A DNA stretch of 64,000 nt from Anaeramoeba flamelloides (Eukaryota > Metamonada > Anaeramoebidae): positions 2,108,001 through 2,172,000 of the forward strand of contig JANTQA010000076.1 of NCBI GenBank assembly GCA_027625915.1, given 5' to 3'. Positions 44,527 to 56,889 of this stretch are shown in pieces. Position numbers and translations under genes: made by a program. Under the pieces are notes generated by a model that was given only the letters and a program-made list of their open reading frames with translations, searched no databases and was not told the DNA's origin. The stretch's first letter is position 1. Each line of letters opens with the position of its first letter.

Positions 44527-46199
44527 TTATAATTCAGAGAAATTAAAGATTAAAAAATGGTAAGCTGATCAAAACAAAAAATGAAAGAATGATGGGTTTT
44601 TTTCCGAATAATTTGAAAATTACACATAATTGTTAATATTCAGTCGAGTGTTTTATTTGTTCTTTGTATGTTTGATTTTAACAAAGATTGTGGTTTATTT
44701 TTGTTTCATTAAGAGTTTTTAAACAATCTAGAAAACAATTTATGGAAGTCACAAATTCTAATTTTGCTAATTTCAGGTAATTTCGTCATTTCTGTTCAAG
44801 GGATACCTCTCATCATCAAAAAAAATATCTTCTTTACGACTTTCGTTTTGGATTATTTAAACAAATTTTCCGAGATTTATGTGCTTGAGGGAATAGCAAA
44901 ATTGTTAATAAATATTCTAATTGTTAGAGATTATAATAGATTTTTAAAAAAAGTAGTTTAGATAATTTATTTTTAAATATCTTTTAAGCCCAATCCTTTT
45001 TAAGTTATTTTAAGATCCAAACTTACTTACAACCATTTGTTGATTCTTGACAATAATTCAATTTGTTTGTTAATATGTTAATACATTAATAAAAGATATA
45101 AAATTATATAATCTCGATGGTATTTGATATTTTTTTGGGGTAGAAAATTGATATTAAATATTTTCTTTTTGATCAAAACAATCGTTTTCTTAACTTGTTT
45201 AAGGGTCTAATCATTTACCATGGATTTGTACCATACTCAAGGAGTGACTTGAAACCTATAAGGGTAATGTGAAATTGCCTTTCTTTTGATTGACAAAATT
45301 CAAATAAACAAAAAACAATTATGAGGAAGATCTCTTCGTCAAAAAATTCAATCACAAAAAAATAAGTTTGAAAAGCATTCCTAATTCTCAAAAAATCAAA
45401 TATTAAAAAACAAAAAGTTTTCAAGTACTCTCAACTCCAAAAAGTCAAATTTTTAAAAAAAATTCATAGTTTCTTATTTTAATATTTCCAAAGGGCGAAA
45501 TTTCTCCAATTTAAAACCAATTGTTTTCTTATAGTATACCACCAATTTAATTCCATTTGACCTAATTTCTAAGTTATTTTGTAACTCTCGATATTTAACA
45601 AAGTAAGGATTTTTTAACATTTTTTAAAAAAAAATAACTAATTTCAGAATTGAATAAAAAATAATGAAGATCTCAAAAAGTAACAAAGAGTAACACTTCA
45701 AAATCAACAGAGTTGTTTAAAAAATTATAAATCACAACTATTCTAATTGGAAATTTAAGTTTCTCTATTTGAAACTTTTTTCTTCAAAAATTTCCTCGTT
45801 TTGGATTGTTGATTTTTGGAGATCTGTCTTACTTCGTGTGTTGGTTAGTTTTTGATTGATCTTAGGCACTCATAAAAATTATAAAATTTTTTTAATCCAT
45901 TTCAGAAAAGTATTTTTAACCATAATGACTCAGCCCTTAACCTCAACAAATTTTACTTTAAAATGGGAAAAATGTAATTGTAGTTTGCTGTTTAAAAAAA
46001 CATTTAATGCCTTGCAATATTTCCTGTTTTTTATTGAAAGTGTTGTTCCATATTTTTTCTCGAAAAAAGTGCTATTTTGTTTTCATCTTTTGTAGATATT
46101 TCAACAAGAATATTTTGAAAAGAATGTTTCTAACATTGATTCTATGTATATTTACATTTATCTTAATTTGACACTTTCAATGAAAAAATAACTTTAGTA
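44527..46199. other. Upstream of the kinase gene; no gene supported
   Basis: The kinase promoter must lie just above 44526, but no motif is recognisable. Plus-strand frames at 44764-44961 and 45856-46095 and a minus-strand frame at 45215-45424 lack any domain, splice context or compositional support. Confidence 0.4.
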
Positions 46200-47050
46200 A
46201 CAAAGATTATTTTTTATCAAATGTCCAAAAAAATTCCCTACTTTTTCGGAAACATCTTGTATCATTGAAAAATTTTTATTGTTTTTTTTTTTTATTTTTA
46301 TTTTGAAGAGAGAATTTAATTCAGATTATTACCAAAACTATTCAATTGTTATAAAAATTTGAGTTTAGTTACGACGGATTATTCTACATATTATTTTTTA
46401 TTCAATTTGTCAAAATTTAATTGTTTTGAAACCCAATTTACCTTCATAAAAAAAAAATTAAAAAGAGTTTAGAGTAATGAATTTTGACAAAATATTTTGA
46501 AATATTCAATTTATTTTTTTGGAGAATTTTTCATCAAAGTTCTTATGGTTAGAAAACTTAAGGTAATAAAGAAAAAATGAAAATAAAAAATTGAAAATAC
46601 AAAATTCCTAAAATACTAAAAAAAATATACAAATTCAGGTACATAGTGTCCCTTTTTCGGAGGTATTGTCTAAGTTTTTGTTTAAATTCAAAATAATTTA
46701 GCAAAATCAAAGATTTTACTCCATTCTTTTAAATTTAAAAAAAAACCTAAAGACAGTGGAATACCAATTTATTAATCACCGTCTGTGGAATCTTATTTAT
46801 TGCGAATAACCTTTCGATTGGGTTTTTACTCCTCCTGTTTCAGTGGGAGTGTCTAGGTTTTCCAGGATTGGAAATAATTTAGTAAAATTAAGGATTTTTC
46901 TCAATTCTTTCAAATCCTGGAAAACCTAACGACAGTGGATAGTTTCTATTTGGTCATGAAAATGATAATTTTATTTTATATATATTTTTTAATTATTTTT
47001 CTTCTTCTTCTCTCTCTCTTTTTAATTTGATTATTTTAAAGAATTAATTG
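46200..47050 (-). repeat. Dispersed repeat copy interrupted by two hairpin units
   Basis: Reverse complement of 19310-19900. Collinearity breaks at 46670-46751 and 46853-46930, exactly where GGTTTTCC-type palindromes sit. It resumes between and after them (GGTTTTTACTCCTCCTG, then GGTCATGAAAATGATAA). This is direct evidence that hairpin units insert into older sequence. Confidence 0.68.
46670..46930. repeat. Hairpin array 4 (two separated units)
   Basis: Units at 46670-46751 and 46853-46930. The second pairs CTAGGTTTTCCAGGATTGGA with TTTCAAATCCTGGAAAACCT. Both are followed by GACAGTGGA, the commonest right flank of the family. Confidence 0.75.
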
Positions 47051-47073
47051 GATGGAAACTAACAAAATCAACA

Positions 47074-47641
47074 TAAACTCTTTTTCAAAAATTGTGACTC
47101 ACCTGAAATAAAAAATTGAAAAAAATTATCCTTTAGTATTCAAGAACAATTAATAACTAAATATGATTTGTAATTCACTTTTAAGTCATTCTAAATCTAT
47201 AAAAGCCCGATATATTAAAAATTAAAAAAAAAATAAAACCAAAAAACTAAAAAAAAAGTTATTCACAATTTTTGAAATGAGCATTACGGGTTTTTTATTA
47301 CTGGACTTTCACTGAAAAAAAGTTGAACAACATATTTTTTATGAATAATTAAATCCTCAATTTTCAAAGGCATTACATGGCCGAAATTTTCTTAGTTATT
47401 ATTTGTCTTTTCGAAGATCTCTTTTTTTTTTCCACATGATCTTTTTTAAAAAAAAAAGAAAAAGAAAAAGATAAAGAAAAACAAAAATTTGAAAAAGCAA
47501 AACTAAAATTTGCAAAATTAGAAAAAATGATTCTGATCTAAAAATTTGAAAATAGTTTTTGTTAAGAATACTGTGAATAAACCCTCAAAACGACTTCCAT
47601 TAACATTATAAAGCGAGTCAAAATTTTTTAAAAATAGTTTA
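47074..47641 (+). mobile_element. Inverted-repeat DNA element, 568 bp
   Basis: Left end TAAACTCTTTTTCAAAAATT then GTGACTCACC; right end, reversed, TAAACTATTTTTAAAAAATT then TTGACTCGC. Partner copy at 35571-36173 in the opposite orientation. It shares the TAAACTCTTTTTCA terminus with the 709-bp family. Confidence 0.75.
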
Positions 47642-48049
47642 TTTGAAAGATAAATATTTAATTGTTTAAGAAGTTAAATTTAGAAGAAGAAGAAAAAACA
47701 TAAATAAATTATGATAGAAATAACAATTATACTATAAATGTTTTTTACTAAAATTTCCATTCAGGAAATTGTAACTTGAAATTATTAGCTTTCACGATTA
47801 TTCAAGAGAAATCCATAACCAACTATTGTTTATGATTTTATGGTCAAAATATAAAAATGACAAGAAAAAAAGGAAAAAAGAATATATAAAAAAAAGAAAT
47901 TTAAAAAGTGTTTATAGGAGAAATTAGGAAAAAAGCAAAAAAAAAAAAAAACTAATAATATCTTAAATTAAGAACATTCTTAATCATTGATAAGGTATTT
48001 TTAGCTAATTTAACTAAATTTAATAATTGATTATGGATCTTAATTTGGA
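47642..48049. other. No gene seen
   Basis: AT-rich spacer between repeats. Confidence 0.4.
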
Positions 48050-48250
48050 TATTGTTGTTTAATTATTGTTAATTCTTTTTTTTTTTTGATCTGATTTGCT
48101 TTAAATTCATGATATTTTTTAACTTTACTTTTTTGTTTTTTCTTTTCAAGTTAGCCCACTTTGGTGTTTCATTATCCCAGTATTAGCAAATAGTCACTTG
48201 ATCTTTTTTATTTGAAACTCTTCTTCCCAATTTAAAGAAAATTTAGTCCG
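48050..48250 (+). repeat. Dispersed repeat, copy 2 of 2
   Basis: Counterpart of 170-365 (ATCTGATTTGCTTTAAA, CTTGATCTTTTTTATT, CTTCTTCCCAATTTAAAG). Non-coding. Confidence 0.55.
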
Positions 48251-48487
48251 GAAAAAAAAAATTAAAAAAATGTAATTAATTCATTGAATTAATTTAATGA
48301 AGTTTTGATTGTTGCTAGTTATGAAATAATCAGATTAGGACAAATTTGATGAATTTTTCTGAAATAATTAACATACCATCATAATTTGAAAACTTTTATT
48401 AAAAAAAAACAAAAAACTAAAACATAAAATTAATTTTATTTTTAATTTTATAAAAAAGTTTAAATACAAATAACACCCCATTTTAAT

Positions 48488-48590
48488 TAACATCTATACA
48501 CACATAAATATGCACGTGTATGCATATACATATACATGCATACACGCATATATTTATATTAGTGTGTGCTCATATGTATATATTAATCTC
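48488..48590. repeat. Alternating purine-pyrimidine tract
   Basis: About 100 bp of nearly unbroken TA/CA/TG/CG alternation (for example ACACACATAAATATGCACGT and GCATATACATATACATGCAT), about 85 bp beyond the DENN stop codon. It could adopt left-handed DNA and is likely polymorphic. Any regulatory role is speculation. Confidence 0.7.
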
Positions 48591-48673
48591 GACGAAGAGG
48601 GAAAAAAACCTATTATTCTAAATTTTATAAAATTTTTTAGAATTTTGATAAAATTTTTTTTGAATTCGAAACT

Positions 48674-51600
48674 TTAATTTTGCTTTCCCATTCCATTTCC
48701 AATTTTAGACAATTGTGATTCTATTGATGATAAGGATGATGGCGTGTCAAATGAAGGCACCGATTTTGATGATGTTTCCAAGGGTATAAAGGTTGTAAGT
48801 GATGTCAGTGAAGATGATGTTGTTAATGGAATGTTTCTTTTTGAGGATATTTGATGAAAACCATCATTTGGCGTTAATGTCAATTTGTTTATAATAATTG
48901 AAATTGGTTTTGAAGAAGGAATGCTGATGGGCGAGGAAGAAGTTTTTTCAAGGTCTTTTCGTTGATTTTGGCTGTTGATATAATCACCACTGGTGTTATT
49001 GCTACTCTGGATTTTTAACGATTTCTGTTTTTCTTTTTTTTGAAATTTTAATTTCTTTTGAATGGCTTTTACTCTTTTATCGGAAAAGACGTTAAATTCC
49101 TGTGTAGACATCAATTCTTTCATGAATAATTTATCTTCTGGGATTTTAAATTTATTTAAAAAATTAAATTTTGAAAAGGTCGTTTCTATTTCGGAATTTG
49201 TAATGTCTGAAATACAATAACTTTGAAAATCACTAAAAAATGAACCAAAATAAGTTTGAAAAATATTAATTATTTGATCAGAAACCTTTGATTCCTTTTC
49301 AGAAATTTCGTACCATCTATTGAATTCAAAAGGGATGTCTATTAATTTTCTACTATTTATTCTTTTTGTATTCTGAAGGTTTTTTATTTGGTTGTCGTTA
49401 GAGTTATGATTGCTACTCTTATTGTTTGTTATTTTCTTTTTATGATTTTTTCTTTTTTTGTTCAATTGGATTTTCTCCCTTTTCAATTTTAATAGGTTAT
49501 TCTTTTTGTTCTTAATTTTTTTCAAAAGTTTGTTGGTATATGGGTTCTCATCAATATTTGATAAACCATTTTCCTTAAAGGATTCGAGACGGCGAACCTC
49601 ACCATGCCCCCTCTTGCCCCCACCTTTTTCGTTTCGCCTTTCCCTCATTTTCTGATTCTTCTTCAAATTGTTCTTCGTTGGAATCTTGGCTATTTTCTCC
49701 CTCACGTTTAACCCAAATAATGGAAACAAATCAACTTTGGGTGTTCTTATTCTTTGATTACTTTGATTTAAAATTGATTCGGATTTTGATTTTGGCAATT
49801 GCCTTTTATGCTTTTCGTTTTGTTTATTTTTGTTTTGTTCAAAACAATTTGGTAAGAAATTGATTATTTCTTCAAGTTGCTTTTCTTTGGGCAATGTAAA
49901 ATCAAATAAAGAAGTGCCTGTATTTGGTTCTTTGTGCTTTATTTTATATTCGTCAAGCTCTACGATCAAAACTTCGCCATTGCTGGATAGTTCCTGTGGC
50001 GTTCTCTTAATACCAAAAAGATGGGGCACGGGCGTTTCAATAAATGCTGTTCGCATTTCTCTTGGTAAAACTGGAATCACAATACCTTCATAATTTAATG
50101 GGGAGATTAAAGATAAAGCGGCAAACACAGCTTTGGATAACTTGCGATTTGATTTTGATACAAATAATATACTTCTTCCCAAGGCAATACATTTAACAAT
50201 TAATAATAAATGGGTAATACTAAAATTTAGTAAAGTGTTGATACCCCATCTTGCGTGTTCGAAATTTTCACATTCGGAGCTGCAATTTATTTTGATTGGA
50301 ATAATTAATTCTCTTAATTTTTTGTGGACAAAAAATTTTTTGAATTTTACTCCTTCCTTTTCATTTTCTTTTTCCTGTTCATTTTCTTTTTCATTTTCTT
50401 TTTCTTTTTCATTATCATAATTGTTTTTATTCAAAGTATTTTTGTTATCGCCATCACCATCATCATCTTCATTTTTATTCTTATCAGAGCGCTGGGTGGA
50501 ATTATTGAAAATCTGCAATTTTGTATTGTGGACCTTTTTGATTAAATTAAAAGAAGCGTTTGAGAGAAAATTTGAAAATTTAAATGGTTGTGAATTTGGT
50601 TTATTTTTGACTTTTAAATTTTTAATTTTAGTCTCTTTTTCTTGTTCTCTTTTGTTTGTTTTTAATTTTTTTTCTTTTTTTTTTTCATTTTCATTTTCAT
50701 TTTCTTTTTCTTTTTCTTTTTCTTTTTCTTTTTCTTTTTCCTGTTCCTTTTTTTGATCAATGCCTTTCTTTTTTTCTTGATAATTATTTTTGTTTTTAAT
50801 CCCCGTATTTTGTTTAGTTTTCAAATTGTTTTCATTTATACTCTGGTTGAGTTTCTTTTTCTTTTTATTTTTCTTTTTCATTTCCCTACCATTTTGAAGA
50901 TCTCGATATTTTGACTTTTTTGTTTCTTCTTCAAAATTATTTTTCAAATCGAAGGTATCTTTTGGGTTTGTCTGATTTTCGTGTTCGTGCTCGTTTTCTT
51001 TCATGTTACCAGTTCCACTTTCTTCTTCTTTTTCTATTTCAAGTTTCAAAAATAACAAATTTTTTTCAAGATCTTTTGTAATTTTCTTTTCTCTAGTCGG
51101 ATTGCAATTGACCCATTCTAATTGGAGAACGGAATAAATCAAATTAAATAAATAATAATTGACAAACCGAGAAAGCACAACAATACAAAACCTTGAAATA
51201 AATTGGTGGTTTGAGGATTTCTTTGCATCAAATAAAGCGCCCCTCAAAGGGATTGGTGAATAAAAAAATACACAATAACCATACAAGGGCTTTTCGCCAC
51301 CTCGTAAGACAAACACAAAATCTTCGTTGCGGAGTGCTCTCACCTTCCGTTTATATTTGTTCTTTTTTTTTCTTTTGCTGAGATACTTCTTGCCAATGTA
51401 ATATACAGGCACAAACCCCGATGAAAAGCAAAATAGGCTTAAATAACGTGGATCAAAACTTGTCTCAGTTGAATACTTTGTCAGGATTTGTGGGGTTGTT
51501 TGTTGATCTTTTGCCAATTTGTAATTAAATTGTTCAACATTTGGACCCAATAGAACAAAATCGTCAAACAATTTTGGTTGACTTTGTTTGATTGAAGGCA

Positions 51601-51688
51601 TCTGCCTGAGGTTTTTTTGTTTTTTGGAATTTTTTTTAGTTTTGTTTGTTGAAGGCAAGCTTTCTGGATTTTTAAAAACTTTACTCAT
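48674..51688 (-). CDS. DENN-domain protein (probable Rab guanine-nucleotide exchange factor)
   Basis: An intronless frame of 1,004 residues; the ATG at 51688 was chosen over a TTG six codons earlier. An N-terminal uDENN-like part, about residues 40-205, includes PKLFDDFVLLGP, FCFSSGFVPVYY and RNEDFVFVLRGGEKPLYGYC. A low-complexity Lys/Glu/Asn insert (about 210-470, with EKEKEKEKEKE) follows. The central DENN, about 475-640, has HLLLIVKCIALGRSILFVS, AALSLISPLNYEGIVIPVLP and the ETPVPHLFGI motif. After another basic insert a dDENN-like part ends FMKELMSTQEFNVFSDKRV. The tail is Ser/Thr/Pro-rich. DENN proteins activate Rab GTPases on membranes; which Rab cannot be read from sequence. The inserts make it longer than a minimal DENN module. 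The subfamily is unclear. Confidence 0.9.
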   Translation of the reverse strand: MSKVFKNPESLPSTNKTKKNSKKQKNLRQMPSIKQSQPKLFDDFVLLGPNVEQFNYKLAKDQQTTPQILTKYSTETSFDPRYLSLFCFSSGFVPVYYIGKKYLSKRKKKNKYKRKVRALRNEDFVFVLRGGEKPLYGYCVFFYSPIPLRGALFDAKKSSNHQFISRFCIVVLSRFVNYYLFNLIYSVLQLEWVNCNPTREKKITKDLEKNLLFLKLEIEKEEESGTGNMKENEHEHENQTNPKDTFDLKNNFEEETKKSKYRDLQNGREMKKKNKKKKKLNQSINENNLKTKQNTGIKNKNNYQEKKKGIDQKKEQEKEKEKEKEKEKENENENEKKKEKKLKTNKREQEKETKIKNLKVKNKPNSQPFKFSNFLSNASFNLIKKVHNTKLQIFNNSTQRSDKNKNEDDDGDGDNKNTLNKNNYDNEKEKENEKENEQEKENEKEGVKFKKFFVHKKLRELIIPIKINCSSECENFEHARWGINTLLNFSITHLLLIVKCIALGRSILFVSKSNRKLSKAVFAALSLISPLNYEGIVIPVLPREMRTAFIETPVPHLFGIKRTPQELSSNGEVLIVELDEYKIKHKEPNTGTSLFDFTLPKEKQLEEIINFLPNCFEQNKNKQNEKHKRQLPKSKSESILNQSNQRIRTPKVDLFPLFGLNVREKIAKIPTKNNLKKNQKMRERRNEKGGGKRGHGEVRRLESFKENGLSNIDENPYTNKLLKKIKNKKNNLLKLKREKIQLNKKRKNHKKKITNNKSSNHNSNDNQIKNLQNTKRINSRKLIDIPFEFNRWYEISEKESKVSDQIINIFQTYFGSFFSDFQSYCISDITNSEIETTFSKFNFLNKFKIPEDKLFMKELMSTQEFNVFSDKRVKAIQKKLKFQKKEKQKSLKIQSSNNTSGDYINSQNQRKDLEKTSSSPISIPSSKPISIIINKLTLTPNDGFHQISSKRNIPLTTSSSLTSLTTFIPLETSSKSVPSFDTPSSLSSIESQLSKIGNGMGKQN

Positions 51689-52840
51689 GAATACTTTTTT
51701 AATCAAATACTTCGAGACTAATTTTAAGATTCATAAAAATGTTTGACAAAGAAATAATTGGAAGAAAGAGAAAAATAATAAAAATAAATACTAAAATTTC
51801 AATTATTTTTTTCGAAAACGATTCGTTATTTTTATTGTTGAGATATAAATAAGCTAGATTCTAGAGTATCTACTTTTGTTGTATCGCAAAAAAATCAATT
51901 ACTTTTTTTAGATGAATCTTCAATCAGAAACAGCTTTTTATTCGAATCTTTTTTCAATTCTTTTAGATTATTTTTCTAAAGAATTGACAATCAACCTGAA
52001 ATATACTCAACAACAAAATGGATTACTGATTCAAATAAAAAGAGATTTCATATGTTAGTGTGTGAAATAATTTGGTATTATCCAGCTAGAAATACAGTAT
52101 TCAGGATATAAAACTTGTGTTTCAAATTTATAACCATATAATGGTGCAAAAACTTGTCTTTTTATATGAAAACAAATAATTTTATTCTCTCTTATTTGAA
52201 TGTAAGATAGAATCTAGTATCCAATAGTGTACCCAATTTCAAATCAAATATGAGTGTGTAACTCTTGGGTTTTTTTAAAAAAATTAGATATTGAAAGGAA
52301 TTTATTTAAAATTTTTTGTATTTTTTTCATTTTAAATGTGTTTTTTGTTTTGTTGATAAATTACAAACGTTTCTCTCAAAAATTATCTCTATTTTTTGAG
52401 ATAAATTTTTCATGTTTGATCCTTTATTTTTAGAATTTTTTTTTAATAATAAAACTTTAAGTGAACAAATATCATATTTACTGATTATATATAGCCAGTT
52501 TCTTAGGTTATATTAATTTTTAAGACTCTAAAAAAAAGTAAAATTGCTTTTATTTTGGAACATTGGTTTACCAAGTCTAATTGGGTAATATTAGCAATAG
52601 TAGTAAAATATCAAAATAAAATTAATTAACATTAGTTTCAAATTTAAAATTAAAATTCATGTTTGGAAATAATGATTTACATACAAGTTTTTTTTCGAGA
52701 AATAGCAAATTGAAACATAGTTAAGAAGGAAATTACAATGAAATAAATTCTTCGAGTTACAGGATAGTTGATTTTTTTTTTATTCTGGTTTTGTTGATTC
52801 TAAATTGAATATAAGTATTTAAAAATAGTTTTATATATAG
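51689..52840. other. Upstream of the DENN gene; degenerate repeat
   Basis: 52190-52500 weakly resembles 13270-13620. No ORF or exon is supported. The DENN promoter should lie near 51.7 kb; no motif recognised. Confidence 0.4.
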
Positions 52841-53336
52841 TAGTAATAAAAATAATCGAAATGATAATAACCCCTACAAGATATTTAATTGTTAACATTA
52901 ATAAAATTGTTCGAAAATTTCTTTTATTTTCAATCAAATCCTTTTTATAAATAGTCAATTTTTTTATGAGCCTAGTAACAAACCTACCGAAAGTTTATTA
53001 AAGTAAGGTGTAATAGAATTTTATAGTAATTATTTGGTAGTAGAATAAGATCTACGATTTTTCAAAAAACAATCAGTTTTTATAGAGGTTTGCTATGAGT
53101 TTGGAAAATGATAATTTAATTCTTGTTTTTTGGTTGATTGAATAGTGTTTTGAACAAGTATAATTCCATTAATCATCATTCTAATAAATTCATCAGTTAT
53201 ATTTTAAAACTTTTGTTTCTTAAATAAAAGAAGTTGATTTGAAACAAAATCTTTGTAATTACCGAACATTTTTCCGAATATTAAGAATTAAAAATCTTGT
53301 CAGGGATGATTTTTCAGTCCAGTATTTTGCTCACTA
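52841..53336 (-). mobile_element. About 500-bp Tc1-type MITE, copy C
   Basis: Right end, reversed, TAGTGAGCAAAATACTGGAC then TGAAAAATCATCCCTGACAA. Left end more worn (TAGTAATAAAAATAATCGAA, CCCCTACAAG). Internal blocks match copies A and B in the opposite orientation. Confidence 0.72.
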
Positions 53337-54989
53337 CTTGAAAAAAAAACAAATCAATTTTTTTCTAGATCTTATTCAAAATTCGATGCTGGATGACTAT
53401 GTATGTCCCAATATTTAACTAAAATTAATTGATTACTTGCTTTGCCCAAGTCAAATTATATCCAATTGATATTTTTTATATAATCATTTTTTCCCTCAAA
53501 AATTTTCTGAATTTTTTGCATTTTTGTACAAGGTTTCCCTTTTAATACACAATAATCTTTTAACATTAATCCTTATTTTCATAAATATCCCCAAAAATAC
53601 AGAATAATATTTTTAATAGGATTTTATTTTTTGAACTCAGATAAGTTAATTTTTGTAGAAGGAAATGAGAATATATTTGACCCAAATGTTTAATTTTTTT
53701 TGCAAATTCCAACTTTTGGATTTGTTCTTCTTATCTTTATCACAACAAAAACAAAATGTAATAATTTATTTCATTATTACAAGGATTGTGGCACTTTTGT
53801 ATAAGATATTTGATTATCTTAAAAAAACCTTTGTTATATTTCTTTTTTTCATTATAGGGACACCGATCAAAACCCATTTCTAATAATTACTAACTATCAA
53901 AAAACAGAAAATCCGAAAAAGTATTTTTTTTTTATTAAATAATTCTTTCATCATTGAGCTTCAAATTAAAAGTGTTTTATATTGATAAAATTTAACTTGT
54001 TTTAAAAAATAAATATATTAGGTGATAAAATAACAAAAAATTTCTTCTAAAAAAATATTTAATCGTTTCAAGTCGCCTATGTCCTTAAATCAAATATTTA
54101 TTATTGTGACTAAAAATTAGTTCTCTAGAGATTTAAAATTTAAAGAATATCCAATTTTTATTTTTACAGAGTGTAGAATTATTTCACTTTAAAAAATAAA
54201 AAATGTTTTAAAAAACACAATTTAAAGGAAATTTAGTACCAAAAACCTTTCAGATTTATAGATTGCTTTTATTATAAAAATTTATTGATCAAAAACCTTT
54301 TACTTTTTTTTAAAAAAAGGGAAATTTAAAAAGCATATTTTTTTTACATATATTAAATAAATGTCACACCACTTATATTCAAGTCTAAAATGACCCCTAT
54401 ATTAAAGTCTAACATACTAAATACGTAATTGGATTGAAAAATTTATAAATTAATTTATGATTTTCGAAGATTATCAAAGAAAATAACAAATTTTGTATTA
54501 AAAAATAGTACTTGACTGATTTTCTAAAAAAAAAGAAATTCTAAATTTAATAATTTACTTTAATTTAACATTCTTAAAAGTCGATAAATATGTTACTGGG
54601 GATAATATGATTATCGATGAAGCAGATAATTTGAAAAATCATAAAATATTGTAGAATATTTAAAGTACATTAAGAGAACTGTTTAATATTTCCTTCTTTT
54701 CATTTAGTTTAATGTTGTTATTAATAAATACCTTTGGCTGATTTTTCATTATTAAATTCAGAAAGAAAGACTTTTTTATCGAGAATTTGATAAATTAACT
54801 TAATTTTAAGTTCTTAAAATAAACCTTTCCGGAAACATAAAGTTAACTATTTTAAATTGTTATTTAATTGAAAAAAAAATCTAATAAATGACTTAAATAG
54901 AAAAAAGATAAAACAATAAACTTTTTTCACCAAATCCGATTAGAAATAAGGAAAAAGTAAATATACTTAAAAGAGTTTTTACTGATAAA
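53337..54989. other. No gene seen
   Basis: AT-rich spacer. The frame at 53665-53883 (+) is Phe/Leu-rich without domain support. Confidence 0.4.
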
Positions 54990-55345
54990 AAGTATTATCA
55001 TGATATTAGTAATAAATTCACTTTAATCTGAAAAAAGCTTGATTAGTCCTACTTTATCACAAAAAATCAAAAACTCGCGATATTCCAATTTATCACAATA
55101 AAATAATTATCACGAAAAAATGAAAAATTATTTTTTTTAAAATTGTCTTACAAGAAATCATATAAATTTTACAAAACTTTACACTTTTACAACATTTATC
55201 TCTTTTAAAAATGTTAGAAAATGTTTGAAAGGGTTGTAAAGTGTCTAAAGTTATGAATTACATTAAGCTTTATGTAAGGAATGGATTTTTTTTGAAGTGA
55301 AAAATAAATGATCTTCTTTTCATTATTTTTTACAAAAGATAAAAT
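54990..55345 (-). repeat. Dispersed repeat, inverted relative to 20895-21300
   Basis: Reverse complement of the repeat at 20895-21300. GTGATAA/TTATCAC motifs are clustered, and weaker similar motifs continue to 56120. Non-coding. Confidence 0.55.
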
Positions 55346-55396
55346 CTCAAAAAAATGTTTAGATCAAGCAAATAACACATTTTAACAATATACTTG

Positions 55397-55426
55397 AATA
55401 TAATATAGACGCGTCTATATTATATT
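55397..55426. repeat. Perfect 30-bp palindrome centred on ACGCGT
   Basis: Each 15-base arm reads AATATAATATAGACG, giving a perfect inverted repeat with no spacer and CG-rich centre ACGCGT. It is the longest spacer-free perfect palindrome I noticed. ACGCGT equals the MluI cell-cycle-box core of yeasts, but a role here is unproven. Confidence 0.95.
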
Positions 55427-56889
55427 GGATTATCCTTCACAAGCCCAATAACAAAAAGAAGAAAGAAAAATATTCTTTTTTATTGGTGATCCATCAAAAA
55501 AAAGCCTTAAACTCTGTTGTTTTTTTTTGTTCAATACAATATATGATCAAAGAAGAAGAATAAAAAAAAAACAAATATACAGAAAATCCTAATAATTGGT
55601 GATAAAGTTCTAGGTTGATTTTTAAGAAAGCTTTTAAAAAGTTATCCAACTCCTTTTAGCTTTCATAGAATAAAGAAATTGTTTAACCCAAGTACACATT
55701 CTTTAAAGAAAGTGTGAAGGGTTCATTGTCTTAGAAGCTCTTTTATTCAAAAGAATTTGTAAAACCACAATTTACTGAGAAATAATAAATTTCTCTTTTG
55801 TTCTTATTGTTGTTGATATAAATGATTGATAGGGTTTTCGATCAAATCAAAATGAAAACACAATTAAACTCTTAAATCTAAACCTTGATTGAAACAAGTA
55901 TCTTTTTTGTTTATTTTTAAAAGAATAACATTATTTCACTTAATCTATTTTTTGATCAAAAAAAATTTTTTTGAAAAATATTGCTCAATTAACCCAAAAA
56001 CCCATCAACTATTTTATCGAGATATACTTTATATAGCGATTTAATTTTTACATTTATCACAATTTTTAAATAATTTACGTAATTTTACGTATATAATGAT
56101 ATTGATATTATCATGATATTTTTAATTGTCTCAATTTGATAAAAATATATTTATTCGATAAAAATGAATCATAGTTTTTGAAACTTTAATGTTACTTGAA
56201 AAAGATATGATTAAATCCTCTAAATAAATAATTTATCAAATTCTTTTTTTAAATCACAATGTTTTTCTTACAAACATTGAGTTGTTTTAAAGATATTATT
56301 TTTGAGAAATTTTTAATTAAGCACTATACAGAAGTCTCACTAGTTTTTTGGTTTATGTTAATAAATTGATTTATAATTTTTTTTTCAAATCATGAAAATA
56401 ATAAAATTACTTTTTTTGAAATTGAAATCAAATAATAATTCAGTAACTATCTCAAAATGAATTTCTTAAATTATTGGTATTTATTCAATTGAAGACGGGG
56501 GTTTAATTTTTTAAACTCTCAACTTATACTTTGTTCTTTACATTAAAAATTACCACCTTAAAAATGAGAACCAAAAAAAAAAAAAGCTAAGAAATAAAAA
56601 AAATAATGATTACGTACATAAATTTAGGAAATAATTTATCTTATTCCTACAACAAGAGTAAAAAAATCGGTATTTTCGTATACAAACTTCACAAAACAAA
56701 GAAAATAAACTCAAGTTACTTCTTAAATTCACATTTTTTTCTTTTTTATTTTCTTTTTTTGTTTGCAACAAAAACTCAATCTTAAATTAGCTTCATAACT
56801 CATTGTACTTGAACAAATAATTAAAAAAACAAAAACATTACACAAACACACACAAAATACAAAACCAATTACATAAAATTAAAAGAATA
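55427..56889. promoter_or_regulatory. Upstream region of NOC4
   Basis: No ORF. The last 60 bases before the ATG are A/C-rich (ACACAAACACACACAAAATA), as expected for a leader, and contain no upstream ATG. No defined promoter motif. Confidence 0.4.

Noticed and set aside
49458-50756. Overlapping plus-strand frames across the DENN gene
   Set aside because: Antisense shadows of Lys/Glu/Asn-rich coding sequence.
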